A DNA stretch of 64,000 nucleotides from Prevotella herbatica (GCF_017347605.1 NZ_AP024484.1:930001-994000), one strand, 5' to 3'; counted from the stretch's first letter, positions 20,101-29,645 are shown. The notes: generated by a model from the letters alone, not told the origin. Program-made: numbers and translations.

Positions 20101-20660
20101 GGATTATTCTTGATATATGAATCGGCAGAAACATAATTCCAAACCTTGATAAGATACTGTTGATATGCATCACCCACAGCTATAGACTCTGGGCATACAC
20201 CAGGTGGACGCATAATAACATAAAGTCCGTGACTGATTGCATATTTAGCCATTGGCACAAAAACACTTTGAAAGTATTTTGTGAAACGATCGTAATCAAA
20301 AGCCGAGATATCATTCTCCCCGGTTGTCCTAATACCAGGAGTATTTGACCAATAAGGGTCCATGTGTAAACGCAAGAAGTTTACCTTCCACCCAGCATTT
20401 AATATATCGTTTATTAATCCTTGGTTATAAGTTAAGCATGCGTTGACATCATAGTTATTCCATTTGGTTCCACGCTCATTAAACCACGGACTATAAGTCT
20501 GGGCAAAGCCATGAAGGTTTACTATGTTTCCATTAGAGTCTTTGAAATACCTGCCTTCTACATGCAGTTGCGGCATCGCCATCCCTTCCCAAGCAGAGAC
20601 TGTTATTGAAGAGAATAACAAGATTATATATAATATAGTCTTTAAGGTTTTATTTCTCAT
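17121..20660 (-). CDS. Secreted GH5-GH43 fusion enzyme with type IX-like C-terminus
   Basis: 1179 residues from the ATG at 20660, which begins a signal peptide ([20 protein letters not shown]). Residues about 25-390 are a GH5 barrel with the acid/base in FELANEP (Glu near 196) and the nucleophile in VVTEMDW (Glu near 302). Residues about 405-710 are a GH43 five-bladed propeller ([13 protein letters not shown] with the catalytic Asp, [15 protein letters not shown]). A beta-sandwich follows (about 720-915), then a bacterial Ig-like domain, a carbohydrate-binding-like domain and a C-terminal tail ending [15 protein letters not shown], as in type IX secretion cargo. The pairing suggests backbone and side-chain cleavage of xylan or a similar hemicellulose; specificity is inferred. 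Confidence 0.88.
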   Translation of the reverse strand: MRNKTLKTILYIILLFSSITVSAWEGMAMPQLHVEGRYFKDSNGNIVNLHGFAQTYSPWFNERGTKWNNYDVNACLTYNQGLINDILNAGWKVNFLRLHMDPYWSNTPGIRTTGENDISAFDYDRFTKYFQSVFVPMAKYAISHGLYVIMRPPGVCPESIAVGDAYQQYLIKVWNYVSADSYIKNNPNIMFELANEPVRIWSDGKQAGFKELSEYFQTITNTIRANCNNIVLVPGLSYQANYEGFADYPIKGENVGYAVHCYPGWYNSGSENTPNVNYQLFNDGWNKQIKPISDLAPIVVTEMDWAPEKYNSSFGKGVTGTAGGTGFGANFKKITDDCGNVSWLIFTTPELLAQFKDEQGNGDTFLTDNEACPWPAYHWYQDYANKQYPHTDFTFKSCSDNGDGTFTNPVIQADFPDPDVQKVGDTYYMVTTTMHNFPGCTLLKSKDLVNWEYCCNPLEKMSVNAEYNLEDGKNIYSKGAWANSLMYKNGKFYILFNAFGNGDDAGGYLLSATNAEGPWTMTRLSRGYYDPGLMTDEDGTTYVVCGNGNLKVIQLDDNFAPVKEADVDGGFDGLEGSHFFKKDGYYYIYSTCCAWPATQWCFRSKNVFGPYEKKEVFNSDDIHQGAMIQTQSGEWWTMLMKDCGAFGRMPYLLPVTWNDNWPVIGNNGVDAGTYTKPNVGVNYDRKYMPTNDNFKNYLLGSQWQWNHNPDKAKWSLLENPGRLRLYTASVTDSLQKSRNMLTQRIFGYRDNTKPSYGTIRMNISKMYDGDMAGIAVFQNPYAYIAINKQGSNFNLVQSNTADKKVYSNVIACDSVIYLRAVADIATSKATFYYSLDNVTYTKFGQDLDMKYNLSVFVGNRFGIFNYATKELGGHVDVDWFSTEKDFSEDTFYDKSSVAHSESYLTAVSISADKPSYSLLTNSAKSFVLTATYKDGHTEDITSSANYKVSNDKVVGVKNARLTSYNEGNAVVTASYNDALGNTVSTNINIFVNTFPLTAAGINPSIYASGAFDESTHTLVTGQYGFGGWEYTNGVDFSSYKYIVIELNKAQSNGASFRLFDENSYWSSPSMTDIGSSTTVRIELAKLVKNKTTTPLDLSHIYIAGFWSLGGGDISIKNIFFSNDGDTPVTGIQQIEETDKFVDVYNLSGMLLYSKLKMADVFKKLSKGVYIISGKCVAIK

Positions 20661-20729
20661 AACAAATAATAGATTATTATTTATGCAGTCATACATTATT
20701 TAAATTCGACACGCTGCATTTTGACTTTA

Positions 20730-20737
20730 CAAAAGTA
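20730..20737 (-). promoter_or_regulatory. -7 box for the GH5-GH43 gene
   Basis: On the - strand TACTTTTG matches TAnnTTTG, 70 bp before the chosen start codon at 20660. Confidence 0.5.
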
Positions 20738-20861
20738 ATATAATAAATTATAATATGATTAATGACATATTACATATACTTTTCGTAGTGTAACATATTA
20801 AGTTTTTATGAATATAATAATCTAAAATCTTATCTTTACTACAATAAAAGGCACAAAGAAA

Positions 20862-20889
20862 GGCGGAGAAAATTTTATCATTCCCCGCC
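20862..20889 (-). terminator. Hairpin after the 59-codon frame
   Basis: GGCGGAGAA and TTCCCCGCC pair with one mismatch around a 10-base loop. On the - strand it is followed by TTTCTTTG, giving a weak U-rich tail. It sits just after the small - strand frame at 20938-21117. Confidence 0.4.
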
Positions 20890-20937
20890 CCATTGTTCTT
20901 GTTCTGATTATTAAAATCAGATAGTCATATTGTATGA

Positions 20938-21117
20938 CTAAAAGAAATTAGGTTGACCATCCTCTAACGGATTGGTTCCTATTTGATTACGATTCAAATA
21001 TATGAAATAAAGAAATACGTTCCAACTAATTTCTTCATTATTTTTCGATTTTAACATTGTAATCGCACACAAGATCAGAAGGACAAATATAACATGCGAT
21101 TTTGATAATTGTTTCAT
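20938..21117 (-). CDS. Possible 59-residue membrane or secreted peptide
   Basis: A small ATG-to-TAG frame below 60 residues. It starts MKQLSKSHVIFVLLILCAIT, with a basic N-terminus and one hydrophobic segment like a signal peptide or membrane anchor, then a polar, Asn-rich tail ending LEDGQPNFF. A terminator-like hairpin follows 49 bp after its stop. It is alone in the 640-bp gap between two divergent genes. No family was recognised. The amphipathic layout and the hairpin are the only support. Confidence 0.3.
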   Translation of the reverse strand: MKQLSKSHVIFVLLILCAITMLKSKNNEEISWNVFLYFIYLNRNQIGTNPLEDGQPNFF

Positions 21118-21263
21118 CTATATCATCCTTCTGGCATAACTTTTCACCTTATATATTATATATAAGCACATACTTAACACATTTGCATTATTCATTTCAT
21201 ACATGTAATCACAATGTAAGGATTTAATAACTTCAAGGCAATGTTATTGAAACATTTCCCATC

Positions 21264-21271
21264 TATCTTTG
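21264..21271 (+). promoter_or_regulatory. -7 box for the TonB-dependent receptor gene
   Basis: TATCTTTG matches TAnnTTTG, 33 bp before the ATG at 21305; the in-frame alternative at 21269 overlaps this box. Confidence 0.55.
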
Positions 21272-21304
21272 CAATGTCTAAAAAAAGACAAACTAAAGAT
21301 TAAC

Positions 21305-24049
21305 ATGAAAAGATTTAAAAGGGAAACAGTAGCACTGCTACTAATGATGATTACAAATTTCGGATTTGCACAGCGCATTAACGGAAACGTTGTTGACAAA
21401 AAAACGGGAGAGCCACTTATCGGAGCAACTGTCCAAGTAGAGGGTTGTGACATTGCAGCGGTAACTGACGCAAGCGGAAAATTCAGTTTATCAGGACTGA
21501 AAAACGACGGAGCATACAATCTTATTATAAAGTATATATCGTATCAGACTAGAAAAATTGACGGCGTGCAATCTTCTTCAAATGAGCAGGATAACACGAT
21601 AAGTGTGGCTTTAAAAGAAGACGAGCAACAACTGGGCGAAGTTACCATTACAGCGGTTGAGCGTAAAAATACAGAGGTGGCAATGGTACAACTAGCCAAA
21701 AACAGTTCCGTCATAGTGAGCAACATATCGGCACAAGAAATACAGAGAACACAAGATTCAAATGCGGGAGAGGTAATACGACGCGTGCCAGGAGTAAGCC
21801 TCATCGAAGACAAGTTTGTCATGGTGAGAGGGCTCTCGCAAAGATACAACAACGTATGGATTAATGGAGGAGCTGTTCCTAGCAGTGAAGCTGACGCAAG
21901 AGCTTTCTCTTTCGATATAATTCCAAGTTCACAAATTGATAACCTTACTATTATAAAAACACCTTCTTCGGATTATCCAGCTGATTACACAGGAGGATTT
22001 ATTCTTGTAAACACAAAGGAAATTCCAGAGGAGAACTCTTTCAACATATCAGTAGGAGGTAATTGGAACAGTAGCTCAGCTTTCAGAAATTTCTATTCAG
22101 CTAAACATTCAGCAACAGACTTTTTGGGGTTTGACAATGGAATGCGCTCTATGAATAAGATGAATAATAACTGGAATGTAAAGCGCTCTACTCCTATTGG
22201 TGATATGAAACTCGCAATGGGATACAACCATAAATGGAACATACGTGGAAATAAGGTTGGACTCATTGCAGCAGCAAACTATAGCAGTGAGCAACAGACC
22301 CACGAGAATATGGAAAATAATCTCTTTGGTGTGTATGATGTAGCTAACGACAGAAGCAATTATCTTCGCAAGTCAACCGACAATCAATATTCCACCAATG
22401 TAAGACTTGGCGCAATGCTCAACATTACCTTTCTTAGTGCAGGAGGTAACAACAAATATCAGTTTAAAAACATTTTCAATCAAATCGGTAACTCCAGATA
22501 TACATGGCGTGATGGCGTAAGCGCACAAGCCAATTTGGAACGTTCTGCAGAATATTACTACAGAAGCCGAACAACATACAACGGTCAGTTTACGGGTAAG
22601 CATACCTTTAGCAGCGATGCACTTGACTGGAGCATTGGCTATGCGTATGCTAACCGTAATCTTCCTGACCGCCGTAGATATTTAACAGATGATGCTTTGG
22701 AAAGTGGTGTATATGCATTGTCAACAGGTAACGACATTTCACGAGAATGGACACGCCTTGACGAACATATATTATCGGCAAGCATCAACGACGCACATAA
22801 ATTTAAATTTAATTCATGGCAACCCGTATTAAAGTTTGGTGCTTATGGTGAATATCGTACCAGAAAATATACCACACATGAATTCATATACAACTGGAAT
22901 GCCGACAATAATACTCTGCCGACTAACTTCAGACACATGGACATTCCTACACTCTTGAGCGACGGCAGCAATTATGGTGACAATAAACTCAACTTGCTTG
23001 AGCTAGTAAGAATGCGCAATAACTACAGCGGACACAACTCTCTCGCCGCAGGATACCTAGCTGCTTCACTTCCCTTTGGCAAACTGGATATCAATGCCGG
23101 TGTCCGCTATGAATATAATCAGATGGAGCTTATTTCAAACACGAAGGACACAGAAGAAAGCCATTCAAGCAGATTCTACCGTAACAGTGACCTCTTCCCT
23201 TCTGTAAACTCTACCTACAAGATAGATGACAGTCAACAACTAAGACTAAGTTACGGACGAAGCATAAACAGACCAGAATTCCGCGAAGTGTCTTCATCGG
23301 TTTACTATGATTTCGACTTGGCATCAAGCATACAGGGAAACACTGAGCTTAAAAACTGCCATGTAGATAATCTTGATTTGAGATATGAATTATATCCGTC
23401 ACGCGGAGAAATGATCACACTAGCATTATTCTACAAGCATTTCGATTCGCCTATAGAATGGACATACACTGTGGCTGGTGGAACAGACCTTATCTATTCT
23501 TTTAAGAATGCTCTTTCTGCCAACAACTATGGTATTGAACTTGACATTCGCAAAGATCTCTCATTCATAGGTCTGCCTAATTTCAGTTGGTCGTTCAACG
23601 GTTCATTAATAAAGAGTAGAGTAAACTTCGAGAAAGGGTCGAAAGAGGAAAATAGACCCATGCAAGGTCAATCTCCTTACCTTATAAATACCGGACTTTT
23701 TTACAGCAACCATCGTCACGGTTTTGACATGGCATTACTCTACAACCGCATAGGAAAAAGAATAATCGGTGTAGGCAGAAGCGAAGGTTCTGCAGGAAGC
23801 GAAGACAACGCAAGAATACCTGATAGCTACGAAATGCCAAGAAATACAATTGACTTCACAGCTACAAAGCGCATAGGAAGTCATATTGAACTTAAACTGA
23901 GTTTCAGGGATATTCTCAACGAAAATGTAACATACAAACAGTTTGCCGACGTGACATATCCAAACGGCAATAAAAAAACGATAGAAGAAGTTACAAGAAA
24001 ATATAAACCAGGACGAAATATAGGCTTAACAGCTATATATAAGTTTTAA
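21305..24049 (+). CDS. TonB-dependent outer-membrane receptor
   Basis: 914 residues from the ATG at 21305. Signal peptide, then a carboxypeptidase-regulatory-like domain (GNVVDKKTGEPLIGATVQVEG) at about 24-110, then a TonB plug (VIRRVPGVSLIEDKFVMVRGLSQRYNNV) at about 140-240, then a beta barrel of about 650 residues ending in an aromatic strand, IGLTAIYKF. It differs from SusC: it lacks the SusC-type plug signature and is paired with a beta-helix lipoprotein instead of SusD. The transported ligand is unknown. The lipoprotein gene follows by 17 bp, so the two form an operon that ends at a strong terminator. Confidence 0.9.
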   Translation: MKRFKRETVALLLMMITNFGFAQRINGNVVDKKTGEPLIGATVQVEGCDIAAVTDASGKFSLSGLKNDGAYNLIIKYISYQTRKIDGVQSSSNEQDNTISVALKEDEQQLGEVTITAVERKNTEVAMVQLAKNSSVIVSNISAQEIQRTQDSNAGEVIRRVPGVSLIEDKFVMVRGLSQRYNNVWINGGAVPSSEADARAFSFDIIPSSQIDNLTIIKTPSSDYPADYTGGFILVNTKEIPEENSFNISVGGNWNSSSAFRNFYSAKHSATDFLGFDNGMRSMNKMNNNWNVKRSTPIGDMKLAMGYNHKWNIRGNKVGLIAAANYSSEQQTHENMENNLFGVYDVANDRSNYLRKSTDNQYSTNVRLGAMLNITFLSAGGNNKYQFKNIFNQIGNSRYTWRDGVSAQANLERSAEYYYRSRTTYNGQFTGKHTFSSDALDWSIGYAYANRNLPDRRRYLTDDALESGVYALSTGNDISREWTRLDEHILSASINDAHKFKFNSWQPVLKFGAYGEYRTRKYTTHEFIYNWNADNNTLPTNFRHMDIPTLLSDGSNYGDNKLNLLELVRMRNNYSGHNSLAAGYLAASLPFGKLDINAGVRYEYNQMELISNTKDTEESHSSRFYRNSDLFPSVNSTYKIDDSQQLRLSYGRSINRPEFREVSSSVYYDFDLASSIQGNTELKNCHVDNLDLRYELYPSRGEMITLALFYKHFDSPIEWTYTVAGGTDLIYSFKNALSANNYGIELDIRKDLSFIGLPNFSWSFNGSLIKSRVNFEKGSKEENRPMQGQSPYLINTGLFYSNHRHGFDMALLYNRIGKRIIGVGRSEGSAGSEDNARIPDSYEMPRNTIDFTATKRIGSHIELKLSFRDILNENVTYKQFADVTYPNGNKKTIEEVTRKYKPGRNIGLTAIYKF

Positions 24050-24066
24050 TCACAAAAAACATTAAG

Positions 24067-25611
24067 ATGAAAAGTATGAAAATCTTAGGATGCATTGGCA
24101 TCCTTGCAATGGCTGTTTCAATGACAGCATGCAGCAGCAGTAACGACAATGTAACAGACAATGGGACAAACACTGGAAACGGTACAGGCACAACATCATA
24201 CGTCTGGACTACAGACGGAGGTTTGAAAGCTTGCGACCACATTCTGTTCAGCAAGGGAAAGGAAGATGCGAATGGAATTGAAATTGGAAACGGAGATCAG
24301 GAATTCGTTTTTACTGGCAAACAGACTTTAAAGAAAGGCACTTATGTGCTTAATGGATGGGTATATATTGGCAATGGGGCACAACTTACAATCGAACCTG
24401 GAACAATAATAAAAGGTGACAAGGATTCAAAGGCTGCGCTAATAGTAGAACGTGGCGGAAAACTTATAGCCAAGGGTACAGCAGATGCACCGATAATATT
24501 TACCTCAGAACAAGCTAAGGGTAGCAGAAAACCTGGTGACTGGGGAGGTATTATACTTTGCGGAAAAGCCAAAAATAATCAGAATGAAATGCAGATTGAA
24601 GGCGGTCCACGTACTAAGCATGGCGGTAATGACGATACCGACAATTCAGGAATCCTGAGTTATGTTCGTATTGAGTTTGCTGGTTACCCATTCCAGAAGG
24701 ATAAGGAGATTAATGGTCTTACTTTCGGTTCTGTAGGAAATGGCACACAAATAGACCATGTGCAGGTAAGCTATAGCAATGACGACTCTTTTGAATGGTT
24801 TGGCGGAAACGTAAACTGCAAATATCTTATTGCATACAAAGGTTGGGATGATGATTTTGATACCGACAATGGATTTTCTGGTAACGTTCAGTTTGGTCTC
24901 GCCATCCGTGACTCAAAGATTGCAGATACATCACAGAGCAACGGATTTGAAAGCGACAACTGTGCAGACGGTTCAGCTGTTAGTCCATACACTACTGCAA
25001 CATTCTCTAACATAACATTTGTAGGTCCGAAGCTAGACAACAACTTTGTCAATACTCCTGATTATATCACCGGCGGAAGTTATAATCCTAACAATGGTTC
25101 TGCACTTGGAAAATTTCAGGCAGCAATGCATCTAAGACGCAACTCTAGACTGAACTGCATAAATTCTATAGCAATCGGTTGGCCTATTGGATTAATTCTT
25201 GATAACCAGAAGGGTGATACACAAGGTGCAGCTACAGCAGGAAACATGAAACTTCAAAACATCTACTTTGCAGGAATGGATGCTGTAGGAACAGATGCCA
25301 ACAAGATTTATGACGATGTATTAGTTACAGGATATGATGCAGACTCAAAGCCTATCATGGATAGCAGCAAAAAGTCATTCTCTAGCACATTCTTCCTTGC
25401 ACAAAACGGGAACAAGTATTTTGACAAATGGACTGATCTATTATTAAACAATAGTTATATTCCACAAGCAAAAAGTCCTGTACTTAGTGGGGCATCATTC
25501 ACAGGCATAGGCTCTTGGTTTACTCAAGTATCATACCTCGGTGCACTGAACGCTGGTGATACTTGGACATCAGGCTGGACAAACTTTGATCCACAAAACA
25601 CAGACTATTAA
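24067..25611 (+). CDS. Beta-helix surface lipoprotein, partner of the TonB receptor
   Basis: 514 residues. Lipoprotein signal with lipobox TAC, then a Ser/Asn/Asp-rich linker consistent with surface export. Residues about 80-400 show right-handed parallel beta-helix character: GNGAQLTIEPGTIIKGDKDS, GKLIAKGTADAPIIFTS, DWGGIILCGKA, IDHVQVSYSNDDSFEWFGG and CKYLIAYKGWDDDFDTDNGF. It has an Asp-rich face that could bind metal or a charged ligand. No lyase catalytic motif was recognised. Similar proteins are often annotated only as hypothetical or multidrug-transporter by error. Its place directly after a TonB receptor suggests a substrate-capture role like SusD. Confidence 0.75.
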   Translation: MKSMKILGCIGILAMAVSMTACSSSNDNVTDNGTNTGNGTGTTSYVWTTDGGLKACDHILFSKGKEDANGIEIGNGDQEFVFTGKQTLKKGTYVLNGWVYIGNGAQLTIEPGTIIKGDKDSKAALIVERGGKLIAKGTADAPIIFTSEQAKGSRKPGDWGGIILCGKAKNNQNEMQIEGGPRTKHGGNDDTDNSGILSYVRIEFAGYPFQKDKEINGLTFGSVGNGTQIDHVQVSYSNDDSFEWFGGNVNCKYLIAYKGWDDDFDTDNGFSGNVQFGLAIRDSKIADTSQSNGFESDNCADGSAVSPYTTATFSNITFVGPKLDNNFVNTPDYITGGSYNPNNGSALGKFQAAMHLRRNSRLNCINSIAIGWPIGLILDNQKGDTQGAATAGNMKLQNIYFAGMDAVGTDANKIYDDVLVTGYDADSKPIMDSSKKSFSSTFFLAQNGNKYFDKWTDLLLNNSYIPQAKSPVLSGASFTGIGSWFTQVSYLGALNAGDTWTSGWTNFDPQNTDY

Positions 25612-25638
25612 ATAGGACAGTTATATAATTCAACATCT

Positions 25639-25675
25639 GAGGTGCATCACTACAATAAGTGATGCACCTCTTTTT
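25639..25675 (+). terminator. Strong intrinsic terminator
   Basis: GAGGTGCATCACT (25639-25651) and its exact complement (25658-25670) form a 13-bp stem with ACAATA loop and five T. Confidence 0.92.
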
Positions 25676-25743
25676 GTGTTCCCATTTGCTGAAAAAAATG
25701 CGGTGTTGGCTGATTTTATTTTTAAAAGAATACTATATATGTT

Positions 25744-25751
25744 TATATTTG
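25744..25751 (+). promoter_or_regulatory. -7 box for the LytS/LytR genes
   Basis: TATATTTG matches TAnnTTTG, 32 bp before the first possible ATG. Confidence 0.55.
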
Positions 25752-25783
25752 CAGAAAGCAATTGCTAATAAGCACAAAAGAAC

Positions 25784-27016
25784 ATGCAATTTTTAAATAA
25801 ACATTACGTTATAAAAACAATGAAAATGAAGTTATCCACTTACAAGGAAAATCTAATATATCTAGCTTTATGGTTGATATTATTTATCGCTCCCGCATCA
25901 AGTATGTATATGCGGGTGCAAAATAACTCAGCCATGACTATGGACTGGTCGGAAATTTTTCATATATGGAATTTGTATACTGCATACCTTATAATATTCC
26001 TTATACACAATTTCATCTTGGCGCCATTGTTGATATACAAGAAAAACAAACTCATTTATTTTCTCACCACAATATGCCTCATCACGATTTTTATCATCTT
26101 CCAATGTTCACTGAGACCAAGAAATTTCAGAAAGAAAATGGAAATGCACAGAATAGAATTCATGACAAGAGACTTGCAGATGCATGGATATAAAGTTGAA
26201 AAACCACCACATGAATTTAACAGAGCTGATAACGGACCTGAAAAAATAAACATGCGACCGGATATGAAAGACAGACGTCCAGATATGCCTATGTTTATTG
26301 GAGAAAAGAATATAGTGTCATCAGTCATACTGGTATTAATCATCGGTATGAACCTTGGAGTGAAACTGTATTTCAAGAATGACAAAGACTCCAAAGAAAT
26401 GCAGCAACTGGAGAAACAAAACCTTCAGCAACAACTGGAATACCTGAAATATCAGATAAACCCGCATTTCTTTATGAACACGCTTAACAACATTCATGCA
26501 CTTGTAGACATAGATCCAGAGAAAGCAAAGACTACTATTGTTGAACTGTCGAAGATGATGCGCTACATACTGTATGAAGGTAATAAACCGCTTATCCCTA
26601 TCGTGCGTGAGATACAGTTTATTAAAAACTATATTACGTTAATGAAACTCAGATACACCGACAAGGTAAAGATTTCACTTAACATACAGGAGCCAATAAA
26701 CGACAGCGAAATACCTCCACTGATGTTGATCACATTCATAGAAAATGCTTTCAAACATGGTGTAAGTTATAAACAAGACAGTTTTATAATTATCAACATA
26801 AGTTTCATCGACAAACGCCTATACTTTATTTGCAGCAATAGCAAAAAGCCAGAAGACAATGCCGAGAAGGAAGAAACAGGATTACCTAAACAGGGTGGCG
26901 TAGGACTAGCCAACGTAAAACGAAGGTTGGAACTTATCTATGGCGACAAATTTACATTGGATATTGATGACGACACCGATACATACAATGTGAAGTTGGA
27001 CTTGCCTATCGCATAA
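25784..27016 (+). CDS. LytS-type membrane sensor histidine kinase
   Basis: 410 residues; a second in-frame ATG at 25820 would remove 12 residues and is equally plausible. Four membrane helices (about 22-40, 62-84, 89-110 and 176-196), with a Met/Asp/Pro-rich extracytoplasmic segment (about 115-175) between the third and fourth. The His_kinase domain has LKYQINPHFFMNTLNNIHAL with the phosphorylated His near 228, and an ATP-binding part with FIENAFKHG and GVGLANVKRRLELIYG. It signals to the LytTR regulator encoded 28 bp downstream. The extracellular segment is rich in Met (MRPDMKDRRPDMPMF), hinting at metal sensing, but this is speculation. Confidence 0.88.
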   Translation: MQFLNKHYVIKTMKMKLSTYKENLIYLALWLILFIAPASSMYMRVQNNSAMTMDWSEIFHIWNLYTAYLIIFLIHNFILAPLLIYKKNKLIYFLTTICLITIFIIFQCSLRPRNFRKKMEMHRIEFMTRDLQMHGYKVEKPPHEFNRADNGPEKINMRPDMKDRRPDMPMFIGEKNIVSSVILVLIIGMNLGVKLYFKNDKDSKEMQQLEKQNLQQQLEYLKYQINPHFFMNTLNNIHALVDIDPEKAKTTIVELSKMMRYILYEGNKPLIPIVREIQFIKNYITLMKLRYTDKVKISLNIQEPINDSEIPPLMLITFIENAFKHGVSYKQDSFIIINISFIDKRLYFICSNSKKPEDNAEKEETGLPKQGGVGLANVKRRLELIYGDKFTLDIDDDTDTYNVKLDLPIA

Positions 27017-27044
27017 CAGTATATAAACAAACAACTCAAAATAT

Positions 27045-27785
27045 ATGATTAAATGTATAGCTATTGACGACGAGCCACTTGCATTGCAGCAACTCGTTAC
27101 ATATATCAGCAAGATTCCGTTTCTGTCTATTGTCGGTCAATGCCAAGGAGCGATTGAGGCGAAACAGATCATGGAGAACGAAGTTGTAGATGCTATATTC
27201 TGTGACATCAACATGCCAGACATCAATGGTATGGACTTCGTGAAGAGTCTTGCATCTCCTCCAATAATAGTCTTCACGACAGCTTACAGTGAATATGCCG
27301 TAGAAGGGTATAAGGTTGACGCAGTTGACTATCTACTGAAACCATTTGGACTTGACGAGTTCCAACGTGCGGCGAATAAAGTTAAGCGCGTTTATGAACA
27401 GATTAACGGCAGCGATCCGTCTTCAGTTCAAAGTGTATCTGATGGATCAGAAGATGCCTCTACCCTATTCTTTAAGACAGAGCACAGAATAGTCAAAGTT
27501 GACATCGCCGATATAGTATATGTTGAGGGCATGAGTGAATATATGAAGATACATCTAATCTCTCAGCCTAAGCCACTTATCGTTTTGCTAAGTATGAAAA
27601 AGCTTGAAGAACGCCTGCCAGCAAACTTTATGCGCATTCATCGTTCATATATTATAAACCTAGATAAAATTATTGAAGTAAACAAGAATCGTGTCATTAT
27701 TGACAAAGATGCGTATCTACCAATAGGTGATTTATATAGGGATACTTTTAATAATTATTTAAACACACGTTTTTTGGGAAAATAA
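27045..27785 (+). CDS. LytTR-family response regulator
   Basis: 246 residues. An N-terminal receiver domain has the acidic pocket IDDEP (8-11), the phospho-acceptor Asp54 in CDINMPDINGMDF, and the Thr/Lys switch residues in VFTTAYSEYAVEG and DYLLKPFG. A C-terminal LytTR DNA-binding domain (about 140-240) contains YVEGMSEYMKIHL, FMRIHRSYIINLDKI and LPIGDLYRD. It forms a two-component pair with the upstream LytS-like kinase. Targets are not visible, but the TonB receptor operon just upstream is the nearest candidate. Threonine ammonia-lyase follows under a separate promoter. Confidence 0.92.
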   Translation: MIKCIAIDDEPLALQQLVTYISKIPFLSIVGQCQGAIEAKQIMENEVVDAIFCDINMPDINGMDFVKSLASPPIIVFTTAYSEYAVEGYKVDAVDYLLKPFGLDEFQRAANKVKRVYEQINGSDPSSVQSVSDGSEDASTLFFKTEHRIVKVDIADIVYVEGMSEYMKIHLISQPKPLIVLLSMKKLEERLPANFMRIHRSYIINLDKIIEVNKNRVIIDKDAYLPIGDLYRDTFNNYLNTRFLGK

Positions 27786-27821
27786 ACTGATTCGTTTTAG
27801 CGATATACAAAAAAATCATTG

Positions 27822-27829
27822 TAACTTTG
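27822..27829 (+). promoter_or_regulatory. -7 box for the ilvA-ridA genes
   Basis: TAACTTTG matches TAnnTTTG, with a T-rich TTTTAG about 20 bp upstream as a poor -33. It lies 25 bp before the start codon. Confidence 0.6.
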
Positions 27830-27854
27830 CAATGAGTATTGCTAACATAAAACG

Positions 27855-29078
27855 ATGAAAAAGATGCTGCAGTTAGACAATTTTTATAAAGCACGCTATG
27901 TCTTGAACAATGTAATTCGCAAGACAGAATTAGTGCATACCAAAAAGATTAACCCGGATGTAGATGTTTATCTCAAACCGGAATGCCTGCAAAAGACAGG
28001 CTCGTTTAAAATTCGTGGAGCTTATTACAAGATTTCACAGCTGTCTGAAGAGGAAAAGGCGAAGGGCGTTGTTGCCTGTTCTGCTGGAAACCATGCTCAG
28101 GGTGTGGCACTTGGTGCTACGGCTATGGGAGTGAAAAGTCTTATCTGCCTGCCAGAAGGAGCTCCTATAAGTAAGGTAGAAGCTACACGACGGCTAGGTG
28201 CAGACGTTTGTCTTGTACCAGGAGTTTATGATGACGCATATCAAAAGGCACTGCAGCTACACGACGAAAAAGGTTATACTTTCGTACATCCTTTTGATGA
28301 TGAGAATGTAATCGCCGGTCAGGGCACTATCGGACTTGAACTCATGGAACAGTTACCTAGCCTTGATGCCGTTGTTGTTCCTGTTGGTGGTGGAGGACTT
28401 ATCTCAGGAGTGGCATTTGCCATAAAGAGCCTCAACCCAAAGATTAAGGTTTATGGTGTTCAGGCAGAAGGTGCACCAAGCATGCAGAAAAGTCTCTGCG
28501 ACAAAAAAAGAGAATGTCTCTCGTCTGTATCTACTGTTGCTGATGGTATTGCAGTAAAAGAACCTGGCGAACTTACTTTTGAAACTTGTTCAAAATATGT
28601 TGATGAAATTGTTACTGTCAGCGAAGACGAGATTTGTGCAGCAATATTGAAACTAATTGAATCAGAGAAGATGGTTGCTGAGGGTGCTGGTGCCGCAAGT
28701 GTTGCCGCAGTCATGTTCAATAAGGTTCCTGTTAAGGGTAAAAAGACCGTTTGTATTGTGAGCGGAGGAAACATCGACGTTACAATTCTCAACAGAGTTA
28801 TCAACAGAGGTCTCGCCAAAAGCGGTCGTCTGTGTACTCTTGATATGCAACTTGATGACCAACCTGGTAAATTAGTAGAGGTTTGTACAGTTATAGCAAA
28901 CAATGGTGCAAACATCACAAGTGTACATCATGACAGAACAGGAAACCGTAATAAGGTGAACGCATGTATATTACGCGTAACGATGGAGACAAAGAATCAG
29001 GAGCATATTGATGAAATTCGCAAGGCTCTTGAGGAAAAAGGAATAACAATAACGAATAATTCAAATCTAAAAGTATAA
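27855..29078 (+). CDS. ilvA: Threonine ammonia-lyase
   Basis: Deaminates L-threonine to 2-oxobutanoate with pyridoxal phosphate, feeding isoleucine synthesis or threonine breakdown. 407 residues. The PLP lysine is Lys52 in KTGSFKIRGAYYK; the phosphate-binding loop is VPVGGGGLISG, and ACSAGNHAQGVAL is the other cofactor motif. A single C-terminal ACT domain (about 325-405, LDDQPGKLVEVCTVIANNGANI) could bind an amino-acid effector. This size with one ACT domain fits the catabolic/short biosynthetic class, so naming it ilvA rather than tdcB is a guess. It is followed 8 bp later by ridA. Confidence 0.9.
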   Translation: MKKMLQLDNFYKARYVLNNVIRKTELVHTKKINPDVDVYLKPECLQKTGSFKIRGAYYKISQLSEEEKAKGVVACSAGNHAQGVALGATAMGVKSLICLPEGAPISKVEATRRLGADVCLVPGVYDDAYQKALQLHDEKGYTFVHPFDDENVIAGQGTIGLELMEQLPSLDAVVVPVGGGGLISGVAFAIKSLNPKIKVYGVQAEGAPSMQKSLCDKKRECLSSVSTVADGIAVKEPGELTFETCSKYVDEIVTVSEDEICAAILKLIESEKMVAEGAGAASVAAVMFNKVPVKGKKTVCIVSGGNIDVTILNRVINRGLAKSGRLCTLDMQLDDQPGKLVEVCTVIANNGANITSVHHDRTGNRNKVNACILRVTMETKNQEHIDEIRKALEEKGITITNNSNLKV

Positions 29079-29086
29079 TATTAATT

Positions 29087-29461
29087 ATGAAAGCTATTCA
29101 CACAAACAATGCGCCTGCAGCTATAGGTCCTTATAGCCAGGCTATCGAGGTTAACGGTTTTGTCTTCGCTTCAGGTCAGATTCCAATAGATCCAGCAACA
29201 GGCGACTTCGTTGAAGGTGGTATAAAGGAACAGACAAAGCAGGCATTGACGAATGCAAGTAACATTCTAAAGGAAGCCGGAACTGATTTGGGCCATGTTG
29301 TAAAAACAACTGTCTACATGGCAGATATGGGTGACTTCGCTGCTATGAACGAGATCTACGCTCAATTCTTCAATGAGCCTTATCCTGCTCGCTCAGCCGT
29401 TGCAGTTAAAGCTCTGCCAAAGGGTGCACTCGTAGAAGTTGAAGTATTGGCTGCAAAATAA
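29087..29461 (+). CDS. ridA: RidA family enamine/imine deaminase
   Basis: 124 residues, the standard YjgF/YER057c/UK114 length. Signature residues are present: AIGPYSQAI, FASGQIPIDP, the substrate-contact Arg in NEPYPARSAVAVKALPKGALVEVE. RidA hydrolyses the reactive enamines 2-aminoacrylate and 2-aminocrotonate that PLP enzymes such as threonine ammonia-lyase release. Its position 8 bp behind that enzyme is therefore functionally meaningful: the deaminase removes the product of its neighbour. A terminator hairpin follows directly. Confidence 0.93.
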   Translation: MKAIHTNNAPAAIGPYSQAIEVNGFVFASGQIPIDPATGDFVEGGIKEQTKQALTNASNILKEAGTDLGHVVKTTVYMADMGDFAAMNEIYAQFFNEPYPARSAVAVKALPKGALVEVEVLAAK

Positions 29462-29468
29462 AGAAAAA

Positions 29469-29494
29469 AGCTCTGGAATATATGTTCCGGAGCT
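29469..29494 (+). terminator. Terminator after ridA
   Basis: AGCTCTGGAA and TTCCGGAGCT pair over 10 bp with one G-U, around a six-base loop, followed by TCTTTATCTTC-type T-rich sequence. Confidence 0.75.
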
Positions 29495-29645
29495 TCTTTA
29501 TCTTCTTTTTATCAAGATAAATAAACTCTTCAAATGCCGATTATATAATTAGATTAGCTATGCGCAACATCTTAATTATATTCTTAGACAGAATAATATT
29601 TGTATGTTAATAATTACATCTGCATCAGCATATTAATTATAACAA

